Shown here: positions 8,500-17,837 of the stretch, one piece after another
Layout of the letters: each line of letters starts with the position of its first letter
Position numbering within the stretch: the first letter of the stretch is position 1
Source of the DNA: Candidatus Auribacter fodinae
GTDB lineage: Bacteria; Auribacterota; Auribacteria; Auribacterales; Auribacteraceae
Reading direction: 5' to 3'
NCBI GenBank assembly: GCA_003599815.1
Contig: QZJZ01000031.1
Location: 1 to 64,000 of the forward strand
DNA length: 64,000 bases
Notes under the pieces: model-generated
The model's database searches: none
Seen by the model: the letters and a program-made list of their open reading frames with translations, nothing else
What the model was told of the DNA's origin: nothing
Made by a program: the position numbers and the translations under genes

Positions 8500-8943
8500 T
8501 TATTGGTTATGTTGGTTAATGTAATTGATGAGCGCTCGTAAGCCGAGTTCATAACTGAATACGCCGAAACCGGAAATTTGACCTATGCAGACTTTGGCTG
8601 GGTATGAGGTTCGCCTGAATTCTTCACGCGCGTGAATGTTTGATAAATGAACTTCTACAGTCGGAATATCCACACCAGCGATAGCATCCATAATCGCGAT
8701 GCTGGTATGTGTAAATGCCCCCGGGTTAATAACTATTCCGTGGAACACACCTCGGGCATTGTGAATCGCGTCAATCATTGCCGCTTCGTCGTTAGTTTGT
8801 ATAAACGTCGGCAAAGCGTCAAGTTTCGGCGCGATATTTTTCATATCGTTTTCGATATCTTTAAGCGTTTTTTTGCCATAAATATCAGGTTCACGAGTTC
8901 CAAGTAAATTCAAATTGGGCCCATTAAGGAACAATATTTTCAT
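8500..8943 (-). CDS. aroQ: 3-dehydroquinate dehydratase, type II
   Basis: A 147-aa dodecameric-type dehydroquinase of the shikimate pathway. Visible are the N-terminal [18 protein letters not shown] with the catalytic Arg and Tyr, [18 protein letters not shown] with the catalytic His (near residue 101) and a C-terminal '[20 protein letters not shown]' segment. The segment [11 protein letters not shown] departs from the common QSNHEGxLID, but keeps the Asn and Glu. It is the last gene of the polysaccharide cluster, 14 nt after the O-antigen-ligase gene. Confidence 0.94.
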   Translation of the reverse strand: MKILFLNGPNLNLLGTREPDIYGKKTLKDIENDMKNIAPKLDALPTFIQTNDEAAMIDAIHNARGVFHGIVINPGAFTHTSIAIMDAIAGVDIPTVEVHLSNIHAREEFRRTSYPAKVCIGQISGFGVFSYELGLRALINYINQHNQ

Positions 8944-8957
8944 TAAGTCTGATACCT

Positions 8958-10823
8958 TTATTGACTGTTTTTGGTGTAACGAGAAGGATTATACTTGATT
9001 GCTTTTGAAAATTCAAGCTCTGCTTTTTCTGTATTTCCGATTTTGTCATAGAGTTGTGCCAAGTCGTAATGGTATGACCCCCGGTAAACATTCAGTTCAA
9101 CAGCTTTTTTCAGGTTATACATCGCATCAAGATATTGTTTCTGATTCATATATATAGAGCTTTTTAACTTATAAAACCGGCTGTTCTCTGGATTGATCCG
9201 TATAGCCTCATCAACCAGCTCGTATGCAGCGGCTATATTTTTTTCATTTATAAAAACGTATTCAGCAAGCGCGTAGAGCTCATGCGACCGTACGATATCC
9301 CGCACAGGCAGCATTATTATAATAAAAAAAATAAAAATCACCACCACTGCGGCTTTTTTTATTCCGGTTTTCTCAAAATGTTTAACAATCACTTTGAACG
9401 GCTGGGAAATATCAATGATGCCCAGCATAAAAAAAGCGTAAAAAGCCAGCGCTGGGATAAAGAAATCGAAATCAAGAAAACTGTGAAAAAGAAAAGCTAA
9501 TAACGCAAAATATGCAGGGAAAATTACTGACGGCAACGGCATCGAACCAGATTTTCTTAAAAATATCAGCAAGGGATAGCACCACATAAGCAGGAACAAT
9601 ACACCTCCCACTGCTCCGGTTTCAATAAAAAGCTGTATAAAATTATTATGAGCGAACTGTGTTTCCTCATCAGTTTTATTCTTATATGCCGGATAAATAG
9701 TTCCAAACGTATTATATCCGAATCCGGCGAGAGGGCGGTCATGAACCATCCTTACACCGGCATCCCAATAATCAAAACGAGCTTGAAGCGAAGCACGCTT
9801 TTTTGTTTGTGTAAACCAAACGGCACAAGTTATTAAGATAGACAGAACAAGAATTAATGAAATGATTATGCGAAGAGGTATACGTCTTTTTTTAAAAAAG
9901 TGCGTAAGTAAAAATAAAAATACGACAAGCATTCCGGTTATTAATCCTCCAGACGAACCAGTCAGTACCAAGCACAAAACTAACGTTAGTGGGAAAAGAA
10001 GCGTTCCAAGTATAACAAACGGCATAAAAGAAAGATAATTCTGCACATAAAACCAAAAGAATCCGACGATCGCAATAATCATAAATACAATTTTTAAAAT
10101 ACGATTTCTTTCGGTTTTCTCAAGAAAAAACACTGAAAAAGAAAAGGGGAGAACCATACAGATATATCCCGCTAAAGTGTTTGGATAAACGAAAGTCGAG
10201 AAAATGCGGTCACTTATAATTCTCAGATACAGGGCATACTGCTCTGGACTGGAGTTCTTATAGAGTACAGCCATATGGCGCAGAGTATCCATGTCTATGA
10301 ACGTTCTCATTTCCTGTAATCCAAAAAAATACTGATGGATACCTATTAAGGCGATAAATGTTCCTGCACTGAGTATACTAATATATACAATACGCACTAA
10401 CAAATGGTTCAAAGGATGTAACATTGCTTTACGGGCGATACCATAACCGGCAGTGGCAGATATAAGAATAATAAGACCTGCTTTCGAGGCATGAGCATTT
10501 ACTGACCACCAATACGAGCATACAGATACGCATAAAAATACAGCCAGCAATATCCCGCTTATTTTAAAGGAGATAATGATTTTTTCATTGTTCAGGGAAT
10601 CAAGACAACAAAAAAAGAGTACCATGGCGCTGATAAAAAAAAGATATACCGCCGGCCATGAACTAAATATAAACTCCAGTACGGATGGAATACGAAACCC
10701 GATTTCATCAATGTAGGGACTGCCTAACTTAACAGGCACAACAAAGAGAGCCAACCCGATACAGCCAGCTAATAATAAAAATATAACCCGTTGAAAACTA
10801 AAAGAGTTCGTATCATTTGCCAT
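8958..10823 (-). CDS. O-antigen ligase/polymerase-like membrane protein with C-terminal TPRs
   Basis: About 621 aa with roughly a dozen membrane segments. The Wzy/WaaL-family core is '[20 protein letters not shown]' with a downstream '[20 protein letters not shown]' loop (about residues 370-415). After the last membrane segment (near 510) there are TPR-like repeats: [19 protein letters not shown], '[13 protein letters not shown]' and '[20 protein letters not shown]'. The role is polymerising or ligating O-polysaccharide at the periplasmic face. Start ATG 10823 (MANDTNS) overlaps the WecA-like gene by 11 nt; the track start at 10847 is unlikely. Ligase versus polymerase cannot be decided. Confidence 0.82.
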   Translation of the reverse strand: MANDTNSFSFQRVIFLLLAGCIGLALFVVPVKLGSPYIDEIGFRIPSVLEFIFSSWPAVYLFFISAMVLFFCCLDSLNNEKIIISFKISGILLAVFLCVSVCSYWWSVNAHASKAGLIILISATAGYGIARKAMLHPLNHLLVRIVYISILSAGTFIALIGIHQYFFGLQEMRTFIDMDTLRHMAVLYKNSSPEQYALYLRIISDRIFSTFVYPNTLAGYICMVLPFSFSVFFLEKTERNRILKIVFMIIAIVGFFWFYVQNYLSFMPFVILGTLLFPLTLVLCLVLTGSSGGLITGMLVVFLFLLTHFFKKRRIPLRIIISLILVLSILITCAVWFTQTKKRASLQARFDYWDAGVRMVHDRPLAGFGYNTFGTIYPAYKNKTDEETQFAHNNFIQLFIETGAVGGVLFLLMWCYPLLIFLRKSGSMPLPSVIFPAYFALLAFLFHSFLDFDFFIPALAFYAFFMLGIIDISQPFKVIVKHFEKTGIKKAAVVVIFIFFIIIMLPVRDIVRSHELYALAEYVFINEKNIAAAYELVDEAIRINPENSRFYKLKSSIYMNQKQYLDAMYNLKKAVELNVYRGSYHYDLAQLYDKIGNTEKAELEFSKAIKYNPSRYTKNSQ

Positions 10824-11922
10824 TCTTTTTCTTTCCGTAATATTCAAGCAGCATTATCACTGAAATCATACACAAAGATTGTAATACAATGATCAAAACG
10901 CCCCATTCGTTCAGGCTGGGAAGCAATATTGCGTTCACCGCAACACAAAATGTTACCAGATATAAAAACAACGCAACTCCAGCATGGCTCATTCCAAGCC
11001 GCAATAAACGGTGCGAAAAATGGTTTTTATCCGGTTTAAAGATGGATTCCCCGTTGCGAATACGAATTGCCATCACGGAAAACGTATCATAGATAGGTAC
11101 TCCCAGAATAAGAACAGGCATAAAAATCGGATACAGATATGAACTGCCTTTTATGAAATATGTGCCCATTATGGTCAAAACAGCGAGGTTAAAGCCTATA
11201 AACAATGAGCCTGCGTCTCCCATGAAAATTTTCGCCGGATGAAAATTATACCATAGAAAACCAAGTAAAACCCCGATAAAAACAATCAGGTACGCCGCGA
11301 TAAACACCTGCCCGGCAATCAGAGCGGCAACAAAAAAAACAATCGAGGACATCAAAGCAATCCCTGCTGACAAACCATCCATATTATCCAAAAGATTAAA
11401 TGAGTTGGTGATGCCGACAATCCACAAAGTAGTGATGGCATAACTGAAAAAAGTATTGGGGACAAAAAGAGTGATTTTTATGTCGAATTTGTAAATAATT
11501 ATAAGAGCAATAACAATTTGCAGATAAAATTTAACTCGAGCGGACAAACCATACTTATCGTCATAAAGCCCGATAAAAAACAATAATAACCCACAGCCAA
11601 AAATACCTGCAATGGTAAAACCAACTGATTTCATTCCCGGTAGATGTACAAAAATGGCATCCAGCAGAGGAAACGCTCTTTCCAAATGCAGGTACGATGC
11701 GAGCATAAGAAGGAAAAAATTTACTATGACAGTAATCATTAAACCCGCGACAATGCCTAAACCTCCCAATAGCGGAGTGGGTTTAGCATGCACTTTGCGT
11801 GGATCAGGATGATCCATGATGTCAAAAAAAAACGCTAATTTCATAGCAAGTTTCACAAATAGGCGAGACAGTGTGTATCCACACAGTAATAGATAGAGAA
11901 ACACTAGTGCCCAGATTATCAT
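10813..11922 (-). CDS. WecA/TagO-like undecaprenyl-phosphate sugar-1-phosphate transferase
   Basis: A 369-aa polytopic member of the MraY/WecA family, which loads a sugar-1-phosphate (usually GlcNAc-1-P) onto undecaprenyl phosphate to begin a glycan. Motifs: DHPDPRKVHAKPTPLLGGLG (about residues 36-55), GLYDDKYGLS with the catalytic Asp pair, 'NLLDNMDGLSAGIA', FMGDAGSLFIGF and a cytoplasmic HFSHRLLRLG loop. It overlaps the GT4 gene by ATGA and the ligase-like gene by 11 nt. Sugar specificity is inferred from the family. Confidence 0.9.
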   Translation of the reverse strand: MIIWALVFLYLLLCGYTLSRLFVKLAMKLAFFFDIMDHPDPRKVHAKPTPLLGGLGIVAGLMITVIVNFFLLMLASYLHLERAFPLLDAIFVHLPGMKSVGFTIAGIFGCGLLLFFIGLYDDKYGLSARVKFYLQIVIALIIIYKFDIKITLFVPNTFFSYAITTLWIVGITNSFNLLDNMDGLSAGIALMSSIVFFVAALIAGQVFIAAYLIVFIGVLLGFLWYNFHPAKIFMGDAGSLFIGFNLAVLTIMGTYFIKGSSYLYPIFMPVLILGVPIYDTFSVMAIRIRNGESIFKPDKNHFSHRLLRLGMSHAGVALFLYLVTFCVAVNAILLPSLNEWGVLIIVLQSLCMISVIMLLEYYGKKKNGK

Positions 11923-13085
11923 TTGTTCAGAATATCCTTATATAATTTATTGATCTGATCTGCCATATATTCATCACTGAATCGTGGAACGACATGCGAT
12001 CTTCCGTGCGCTCCCATTTTTTCACGCAGAGCACGATCCGCGACAAGTTTATTTACTGCCTGAACAAAATGGGTGCTGTCGCCCGGTTTCACAAGGTATC
12101 CGCTTAATCCATCTTCAACCACTTCATGTGCACTGTCAATATCAAAAGTAACGACCGGTTTGCCAGATGCCAGCGCCTGCGGCAAGGCACGAGCCAGTCC
12201 TTCACGCAGGGATGTATGAACAAGAATATCCATTGCCGATACCAACTTTGGTATTTCAGTCGGAGGAACCAGCCCTGTAAAAATAAAGTTCTTGTTCAGC
12301 CCGAAGCTGTTGATTCGACTTTTTAAGTCATTCTCAAGAATACCGCCTCCAATAAAAAGAAAAACTGCATTTGGATGCGCTTTCACTATATCTCGAGCGG
12401 CATCAATAACGAAATCATGTCCTTTCAGGTGAAAAAGCCGGGCAATTTTACCGATTACAACTGTTTCAGGATTAATATTATATTTTTTTCTTACAGAATC
12501 ACGGTATTGTCCACTATTCAAAAACGCATCTATATCCATTCCACTATAAATCGTGGCATACTGTTCTCTACATCCCACACCTGCCTCAAGCGCTTTATCA
12601 CGCATGGTGTCTGACACAGTAATTATTTTGTCCGATAACAATGCGCAAAATTTTTCAAGCAGTATGTACATGCAGTTTTTCCACTTTTTCTCATAGGGGT
12701 GGAATGGCAAGCCATGAATGGTATGAACTACAACCGGACAATGGGTAAGGAAGCCTGCGATCCGTCCGAGAATACCTGCTTTAGAACTATGTGTGTGAAT
12801 TACATCATATTTTTGTGTAATACAATGGGAAATCAGCTGGCTTAAAACAATAGTATCACGGATAGGGTTGATAGCTCTGCGCATATGCTGGAATGTCACC
12901 ATGACCACTCCATTTTGCCGTGCTTTTTCTTCAAGACTGCCTTCAGGTCCGAGTCCTGGCCCGGTAATGAGTGTTACTTCAAATTCAGGGTTATTCATCT
13001 GCCGGAGAACAGTCGATAAAGTGTTTTCCTGAGCGCCTCCAACGATTAAACGCGTAATTATATGTGCAACTTTCATTTTTTTCAT
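11919..13085 (-). CDS. glycosyltransferase family 4 (GT-B fold)
   Basis: About 388 aa. The N-terminal MKVAHIITRLIVGGAQENTL with HTHSSKAGILGRIAG and HTIHGLPFH is typical of GT4 enzymes acting on lipid-linked glycans. The C-terminal donor site reads 'VHTSLREGLARALPQALASG' with an EGL..A.PEALA-type Glu. The track extends upstream into rfbD; I take ATG 13085 (MKKMKVAHI), 5 nt after the rfbD stop (13076 is the alternative). It probably adds a sugar after the WecA-like step. Donor and acceptor are unknown. Confidence 0.88.
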   Translation of the reverse strand: MKKMKVAHIITRLIVGGAQENTLSTVLRQMNNPEFEVTLITGPGLGPEGSLEEKARQNGVVMVTFQHMRRAINPIRDTIVLSQLISHCITQKYDVIHTHSSKAGILGRIAGFLTHCPVVVHTIHGLPFHPYEKKWKNCMYILLEKFCALLSDKIITVSDTMRDKALEAGVGCREQYATIYSGMDIDAFLNSGQYRDSVRKKYNINPETVVIGKIARLFHLKGHDFVIDAARDIVKAHPNAVFLFIGGGILENDLKSRINSFGLNKNFIFTGLVPPTEIPKLVSAMDILVHTSLREGLARALPQALASGKPVVTFDIDSAHEVVEDGLSGYLVKPGDSTHFVQAVNKLVADRALREKMGAHGRSHVVPRFSDEYMADQINKLYKDILNK

Positions 13086-13089
13086 ATGA

Positions 13090-13959
13090 TTATACTGGTG
13101 GTTGTTGTGAGATATATTCCGTAACATACTCCCTGACAGCTTCATGCCAGTGGCGGGGAGTATACCCGCATACAGATATAAAGCGTTCTGTTGAAAGTAA
13201 TGAATATTCAGGACGTTTTGCAGGCCGTTTAAAATCAGCACTGATGGTTTGAGCAACAGGGTAATCCGTCATGCCGGCGCAGTCAATGGCGTAACGGGCA
13301 AACTCATACCACGAGCATGAACCACTGTTGCAATAATGAAAAACACCGGCGGCGTTTTTTTCAATAAGCGCACAAGTAGCTTTCGCAAGATCCCGGGTAA
13401 ATGTCGGACTTCCGGTTTGATCGGTCACTACTTTCAGAGGCGTTTTGTTCTTTGCGAGCGATATCATTGTTGCCACAAAATTTTTGCCGCGTGGGCCAAA
13501 CAGCCATGATGTGCGTAATATTATGTACTGAGCCTCAGGCAAAACGGATTGAATCGCAAGTTCACCATCAAGTTTTGTTTGTCCGTATACATTCAAAGGG
13601 TGAGGCACGTCATTCTCTTTATAGGGGATCAGGGACTTTCCGTCAAAAATAAAATCAGTACTGTAATGAATTAGCTTTGAACCATATTTTTTGCATTCAA
13701 CAGCAAGATTACGAACACCATCTGCATTAATCGCGTGACTGAGCTTTTGCTGATCTTCAGCTCCGTCAACGTTAGTATAAGCACTGCAGTTGACAAGGAA
13801 AGCAGGCTTTATATCTTGCATCACTAAAGCAACCTGTTCATGACGAGTAATATCAACTTCATCAATATCAAGAAAAGTACAATTTCCGGGGAGTATGACT
13901 TCCTTATCGCGGAATACACTGCCCAGCATTCCATTCTTTCCTATAACCAGCGTACGCAT
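13090..13959 (-). CDS. rfbD (rmlD): dTDP-4-dehydrorhamnose reductase
   Basis: A 289-aa short-chain dehydrogenase that reduces dTDP-4-keto-L-rhamnose to dTDP-L-rhamnose. It has the NAD(P) loop VIGKNGMLGS, SAYTNVDGAE near residue 65, STDFIFDG and the catalytic YGQTKLDGE (Tyr-x3-Lys) near 128-132, and ILRTSWLFG. It follows the thymidylyltransferase by 1 nt. No rfbB (dTDP-glucose dehydratase) is in the window, so that step must be encoded elsewhere. Confidence 0.93.
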   Translation of the reverse strand: MRTLVIGKNGMLGSVFRDKEVILPGNCTFLDIDEVDITRHEQVALVMQDIKPAFLVNCSAYTNVDGAEDQQKLSHAINADGVRNLAVECKKYGSKLIHYSTDFIFDGKSLIPYKENDVPHPLNVYGQTKLDGELAIQSVLPEAQYIILRTSWLFGPRGKNFVATMISLAKNKTPLKVVTDQTGSPTFTRDLAKATCALIEKNAAGVFHYCNSGSCSWYEFARYAIDCAGMTDYPVAQTISADFKRPAKRPEYSLLSTERFISVCGYTPRHWHEAVREYVTEYISQQPPV

Positions 13960-13960
13960 A

Positions 13961-14692
13961 TTATTGTTGAGCGCTCTTCTTTTTCTTTTCTACCAGACAA
14001 GCCGCTTTGTGCAATGAATCAAAGGTGCCGGCATCAGTCCACCAACCGTCGATAATCTCAAATGTCATCATGTTGTTTTTGATGTAGGCGTTATTGACAT
14101 CAGTGATTTCCAGTTCTCCACGATCTGATGGCCTGAGCGTTTTGATAATATCAAACACATACGCATCATACATATATATACCGATTACGGCATAGGGAGA
14201 TTTTGGTTTTTTCGGTTTTTCTTCTATAGCGGTAATTCTATTTCCATCGATAATGGGTACGCCAAATCGTTCCGGATCAGAAACTTCTTTGAGGAAAATC
14301 TTGGCGCCTTTAGGCTGTTTTTCAAAATCCTCAACTGCCTGTTTGATACTGCCTTCGATAATGTTATCGCCAAGTACTACCACCATTTTATCTCTATCGA
14401 CAAAATGTTCCGCTAGCCCGAGCGCTTCAGCGATACCGCCTTCACCTTCCTGATATGTGTAGTTCACATGCTTCAAACCAAAATCCTTGCCATTGCCAAG
14501 AAGCCGAAGAAAATCGCCGGCGGAATTCCCTCCGGTAACAATCAGTATATCCGAAATACCCCCCTCAACCAAGGTTCGGATAGGGTAATAAATCATCGGT
14601 TCGTCATAGATAGGCAACAGATGTTTATTTGTAATTTTTGTCAAAGGGCTAAGCCTTGTGCCAAGGCCACCAGCTAATATTACCCCTTTCAT
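13961..14692 (-). CDS. rfbA: glucose-1-phosphate thymidylyltransferase, short form
   Basis: A 243-aa nucleotidyltransferase making dTDP-glucose from dTTP and glucose 1-phosphate. The N-terminus 'GVILAGGLGTRLSPLTKITN' with KHLLPIYDEPMIYYPI is the RmlA signature. VVLGDNI, DPERFGVP, AIEEKPKKPKS and GWWTDAGTFDSL follow in order. It is shorter than the roughly 290 aa of enteric RmlA and ends in a Lys-rich tail, like short archaeal-type or bacterial homologues. It lies between the rfbC-like and rfbD genes. Confidence 0.92.
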   Translation of the reverse strand: MKGVILAGGLGTRLSPLTKITNKHLLPIYDEPMIYYPIRTLVEGGISDILIVTGGNSAGDFLRLLGNGKDFGLKHVNYTYQEGEGGIAEALGLAEHFVDRDKMVVVLGDNIIEGSIKQAVEDFEKQPKGAKIFLKEVSDPERFGVPIIDGNRITAIEEKPKKPKSPYAVIGIYMYDAYVFDIIKTLRPSDRGELEITDVNNAYIKNNMMTFEIIDGWWTDAGTFDSLHKAACLVEKKKKSAQQ

Positions 14693-14715
14693 ACAGCAAT
14701 TCTCCTTGTAGAAAA

Positions 14716-15183
14716 TTAACCTTCTTTCAAACTCCAGTCATACGGGATATCATTATCATGCGGATCAAGGCGATACTCATCAGGATCCTCATAATTATAA
14801 GTGTTTGTAGTACAATTCAGGATCATGCACTCGGATTCACTGATACACTTGAAACCATGATACACAAAATCAGGGATTTTAACCAGAATCGGATTGTAAT
14901 CACCCATAAAAAACTCATTAATCATTCCTTTGGTAGGCGAATCGTCACGCGAATCGTACAATACGACTTTTGCCATACCTTTTAAGCAGACAAAATGGTC
15001 AACTTGTTTTTTATGAAAATGCCACGCTTTAACAACACCGGGATTAGTGGTGGTTACATATACCTGTCCGAAACCTTCATATATCGGGTCATCACGCCTC
15101 AGTATCTCCATAAGGCGCCCGCGCTCATCAGGGATCGGACGAAGCTGTTTGACCTGAACTCCGTGTATTAATTGTTTAGCCAT
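14716..15183 (-). CDS. RmlC-like dTDP-sugar 3,5-epimerase (cupin)
   Basis: A 155-aa cupin. 'AWHFHKKQVDHFVCLKGMAK' keeps the RmlC-type His, 'DSRDDSPTKG' matches the RmlC DxRxxSPTfG motif, and IPDFVYHGFK resembles the P.GFAHGF segment. The usual KLV after the active-site His reads VDHFV, so the epimerase Lys is not evident. It may be an epimerase variant or an isomerase on a related dTDP-keto sugar. Start ATG 15183 shares one base with the preceding stop (TAATG); the 60 extra residues in the track are not real. Confidence 0.75.
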   Translation of the reverse strand: MAKQLIHGVQVKQLRPIPDERGRLMEILRRDDPIYEGFGQVYVTTTNPGVVKAWHFHKKQVDHFVCLKGMAKVVLYDSRDDSPTKGMINEFFMGDYNPILVKIPDFVYHGFKCISESECMILNCTTNTYNYEDPDEYRLDPHDNDIPYDWSLKEG

Positions 15184-16172
15184 TATCCAACATTCTCCTC
15201 TAATACGTCGATTTCTCGCTGCATCATTTCTCCAGATACATTTTTGTCGCCAAGAGCCATATAAAAGAACCAGCCGGGCAATCCCCAGAGCAATAACGCA
15301 AACCGTGCCATAAGAGCTATCGCAAATGCACTTTCCTTTCCTGCCCCAACTAGCCCGAAACAATATACATACAACTGCTCGTTCACACCCAAACCCGATA
15401 TAGACAAGGGCAATGCGCTAATTGTTGATATGACCGGTATAAAAAGGAAATAGTGGCTTATGTGAAGTTCATTCAGACTGATGGATTTTCCCATTAATGC
15501 CACCATAATAATATACAGGCACTGCAATGTCATTGACAACAACAATCCGAAAATAATGGCAGATTTATGGGTTTTATATTTATAAAAAGTATGATAAATA
15601 CGCTTTAGTGTTTCAGCAAACGGGATTTTATCTAAAAAAGGTATTTTTCTGAGAAGGTTTTTACTCAGAAAAAGAGGTGTAAAAAACATAATGGCGGCGA
15701 ACAGACAACAGAGAATTATCGCCAGTTTCCTGAATTGCGGATTTTGCAGGTTGAACATAAGCGCGATCAGGCCGATCATAATTAATCCGACCACGCCCAC
15801 GATGCGATCAATAAAAACTGTAGTTACTGCTTCGGGCTTATGCTGGTCAGTCTCTTTTGCGACATAATATGCTTTTATAACATCGCCACCAGTTAATCCA
15901 GGCATGGCGTTATTAAAAAAGAGCCCGACAAAAAACAATTTTGTCAATTTTGCCCATGAAGGATAAACATGATGCACGTCAAGCAGTAGTTTCCACCGGA
16001 TAATAGCAAGAACAGCGATAATGGAGTATACCGACAGCCCCAGTATAATCAGCCATGGAGTAGCATACCGTATTTGATTCCAAAATTCTCCAAGATCAAT
16101 ATTAAATAACAAATACGACAATAAAAGTACTGCTATAAGGATCCTAATTATCAGAAATATTTTTTTCTTCAT
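15183..16172 (-). CDS. YbhN/LPG-synthase-TM-like membrane protein (flippase-like domain)
   Basis: A 329-aa polytopic protein of the lysylphosphatidylglycerol synthase transmembrane superfamily. Eight or so hydrophobic segments are visible. 'FFVGLFFNNAMPGLTGGDVI' followed by KAYYVAKE (about residues 80-107) and TVFIDRIVGVVGL are the family's conserved loop and helix. The catalytic aminoacyl domain of MprF is absent. Proteins of this type occur in glycan clusters and may help lipid-linked sugar transport or use. It overlaps the isomerase-like gene upstream by 29 nt and the RmlC-like gene by one base. Confidence 0.85.
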   Translation of the reverse strand: MKKKIFLIIRILIAVLLLSYLLFNIDLGEFWNQIRYATPWLIILGLSVYSIIAVLAIIRWKLLLDVHHVYPSWAKLTKLFFVGLFFNNAMPGLTGGDVIKAYYVAKETDQHKPEAVTTVFIDRIVGVVGLIMIGLIALMFNLQNPQFRKLAIILCCLFAAIMFFTPLFLSKNLLRKIPFLDKIPFAETLKRIYHTFYKYKTHKSAIIFGLLLSMTLQCLYIIMVALMGKSISLNELHISHYFLFIPVISTISALPLSISGLGVNEQLYVYCFGLVGAGKESAFAIALMARFALLLWGLPGWFFYMALGDKNVSGEMMQREIDVLEENVG

Positions 16173-17106
16173 GTCTGTTTATTCTCTCATAATATTTTTT
16201 AAGAAACAGTATTCCATTTTCAAGTTCTTTGGGGGAAGTAGGGTGATGAATCTCTATAACTTTAATTATATTCTGCGACAGAAAATCCCGAACCCGTTCA
16301 AATTCAAATGCTCCAGTACCCGGAGCACGGTGATCTGAAGTTCTAACTATATCATGAATATGCGTTCCGGCAATACGATTTTTGAAAAATTTTACATACT
16401 CTTCATGATAAAAGATACCGAGGTTATCCATCATTTGCGCATGTCCTATGTCATGCCAGTAAAAGAGGTTACCGCCTTTGAACGTGTTGAGTATATGATC
16501 CATTTCTTCGATATCCGGCATTTCATGGACATGAAACCTGTTCTCGATACCGATTTTAATCCCTTTAAGCACTGCATACTCATTGATCTTATCAAATGAC
16601 GCAAGAAGGTAATCCATATACTCCTGCCTGAGCTTATCACGCTGTTTCAGCAGTTTAATTTTTGTTCTCAGATATTTGCGGGAATCCTGCTTGCCATTTT
16701 CCAGCAATTCCATAAGTTTTGAGGATAAATCTTTTTTTAAAGGGATTTTGCCACTATGAACCACGACTGCCCGAGCACCGAGTCGCTCCGCATAATCAAT
16801 AGTCTGAAAGGTATATTTCACACCTTTGGCGCGAATATCCTCATTTGCGGAGGAGATTGGAAATATGTCGGGCGAAACATAATCGATATCAGGATCATCC
16901 GGGATAGGGCAAAAATTATGAACACTGCTCACAGAGATGATATTTTGATCAACCAATTCGATAAATCGGTCAACAGCAGGTTTCCTCAGAGAAAAATCAA
17001 GTTCAACCTGCTTAAAACCATAGGATTTGATCTCATCAACCATGGTATCCACATCAGGTATACGCCATGATAGCCACGATGTTGACAAAGACAAATTATC
17101 GATCAT
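16144..17106 (-). CDS. sugar phosphate isomerase/epimerase (xylose isomerase-like TIM barrel)
   Basis: A 320-aa protein of the AP-endonuclease-2/xylose-isomerase-like superfamily. Metal-site candidates are the Glu in GIENRFHVHEMPD (about residue 193), YWHDIGHAQ (His/Asp), GTHIHDI near 256 and IEIHH near the end. VVVHSGKIPL is the usual third-strand His. The substrate is unknown. Its place before a flippase-like gene and rhamnose genes suggests a sugar-related reaction. It overlaps DUF523 upstream by 11 nt. Confidence 0.8.
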   Translation of the reverse strand: MIDNLSLSTSWLSWRIPDVDTMVDEIKSYGFKQVELDFSLRKPAVDRFIELVDQNIISVSSVHNFCPIPDDPDIDYVSPDIFPISSANEDIRAKGVKYTFQTIDYAERLGARAVVVHSGKIPLKKDLSSKLMELLENGKQDSRKYLRTKIKLLKQRDKLRQEYMDYLLASFDKINEYAVLKGIKIGIENRFHVHEMPDIEEMDHILNTFKGGNLFYWHDIGHAQMMDNLGIFYHEEYVKFFKNRIAGTHIHDIVRTSDHRAPGTGAFEFERVRDFLSQNIIKVIEIHHPTSPKELENGILFLKKYYERINRHEEKNISDN

Positions 17107-17557
17107 TCAGTACCTTATGAAAATCAGAATGTTCATCAAATATCTGAACCCCATGCCTGATTAACGCCGCGGCGACAACACCGGGTTGTCCGGTGACTCC
17201 ATCATACGTCGTTGTAGAGAATGCACCGCATGACGGGCTTTTACTCTTGAGTATAGCGTGACGGATTGAAAACATATCTGAAAGCTTAACACAATAATGT
17301 GCGGCGCGCACAAGCGCTTCGGTAACTATATCGTTAGAATGAGATATAACTTGAGCAGAACCGCTTAAAACATCGTACCCGGAGGAGCCGCAAATAGATA
17401 TCGGAGTACGAGGAACGCCCATGCCTGCCATAAGCTCAGGGCAAACAGGAAAAAGAAACCCTTGTTCATAAGCATGTTTCAACTCAGGAACAAGGGTATT
17501 ATTATTATCGTATCTGCAATTACATCCAATTAAACAGGAGCTAACGAGAATCATCAT
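17096..17557 (-). CDS. DUF523 family protein
   Basis: A 153-aa protein with the family hallmarks: N-terminal VSSCLIGCNCRYD, VCPELMAGMGVPR and 'ILKSKSPSCGAFSTTTYDG'. Conserved cysteines (residues about 8, 12, 14, 40 and 110) suggest a metal or redox site. No reaction is established for the stand-alone domain. It overlaps rpsU by ATGA and the isomerase-like gene downstream, so it is embedded in the polysaccharide operon. Confidence 0.85.
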   Translation of the reverse strand: MMILVSSCLIGCNCRYDNNNTLVPELKHAYEQGFLFPVCPELMAGMGVPRTPISICGSSGYDVLSGSAQVISHSNDIVTEALVRAAHYCVKLSDMFSIRHAILKSKSPSCGAFSTTTYDGVTGQPGVVAAALIRHGVQIFDEHSDFHKVLNDR

Positions 17558-17739
17558 CTCGATGATTTAAGCGCCTTTTTTATGAGATCTTTCATTTTGC
17601 GTCTACGTTTTTGGCTCGGCTTTTCATAATGACGATGCTGTTTTATCTGTTTCATTATGCCTTCCTTATCGATCTTCTTCTTTAAGCGGCGCAGAGCTTT
17701 ATCAACGCTTTCGTTCTTTTTCACAATAACTTTTGGCAC
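17554..17739 (-). CDS. rpsU: 30S ribosomal protein S21
   Basis: A 61-aa basic protein. PKVIVKKNESVDKALRRLKK is the classic S21 start, and the tail is rich in Lys and Arg (SQKRRRKMKDLIKKA). The start codon is GTG with a strong AGGAGG site. S21 binds the small subunit near the mRNA anti-SD region. It is the first gene of the polysaccharide operon and has its own promoter. Confidence 0.95.
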   Translation of the reverse strand: MPKVIVKKNESVDKALRRLKKKIDKEGIMKQIKQHRHYEKPSQKRRRKMKDLIKKALKSSR

Positions 17740-17774
17740 TCTTCGTTCACCTCCTTTAAAATTTTAGTATAGTA

Positions 17775-17802
17775 ATAATATTATTTTCATGAATTATGTC
17801 AA
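17775..17802 (-). promoter_or_regulatory. promoter of rpsU and the polysaccharide operon
   Basis: Minus strand TTGACA (17797-17802), 16 nt, TATTAT (17775-17780), in the 98-nt gap before rpsU. It would drive rpsU and, through the overlapping genes, the whole cluster to aroQ. Confidence 0.6.
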
Positions 17803-17837
17803 CAAAAATTTATAAATAACTGTAAGTACCGCAAAGT

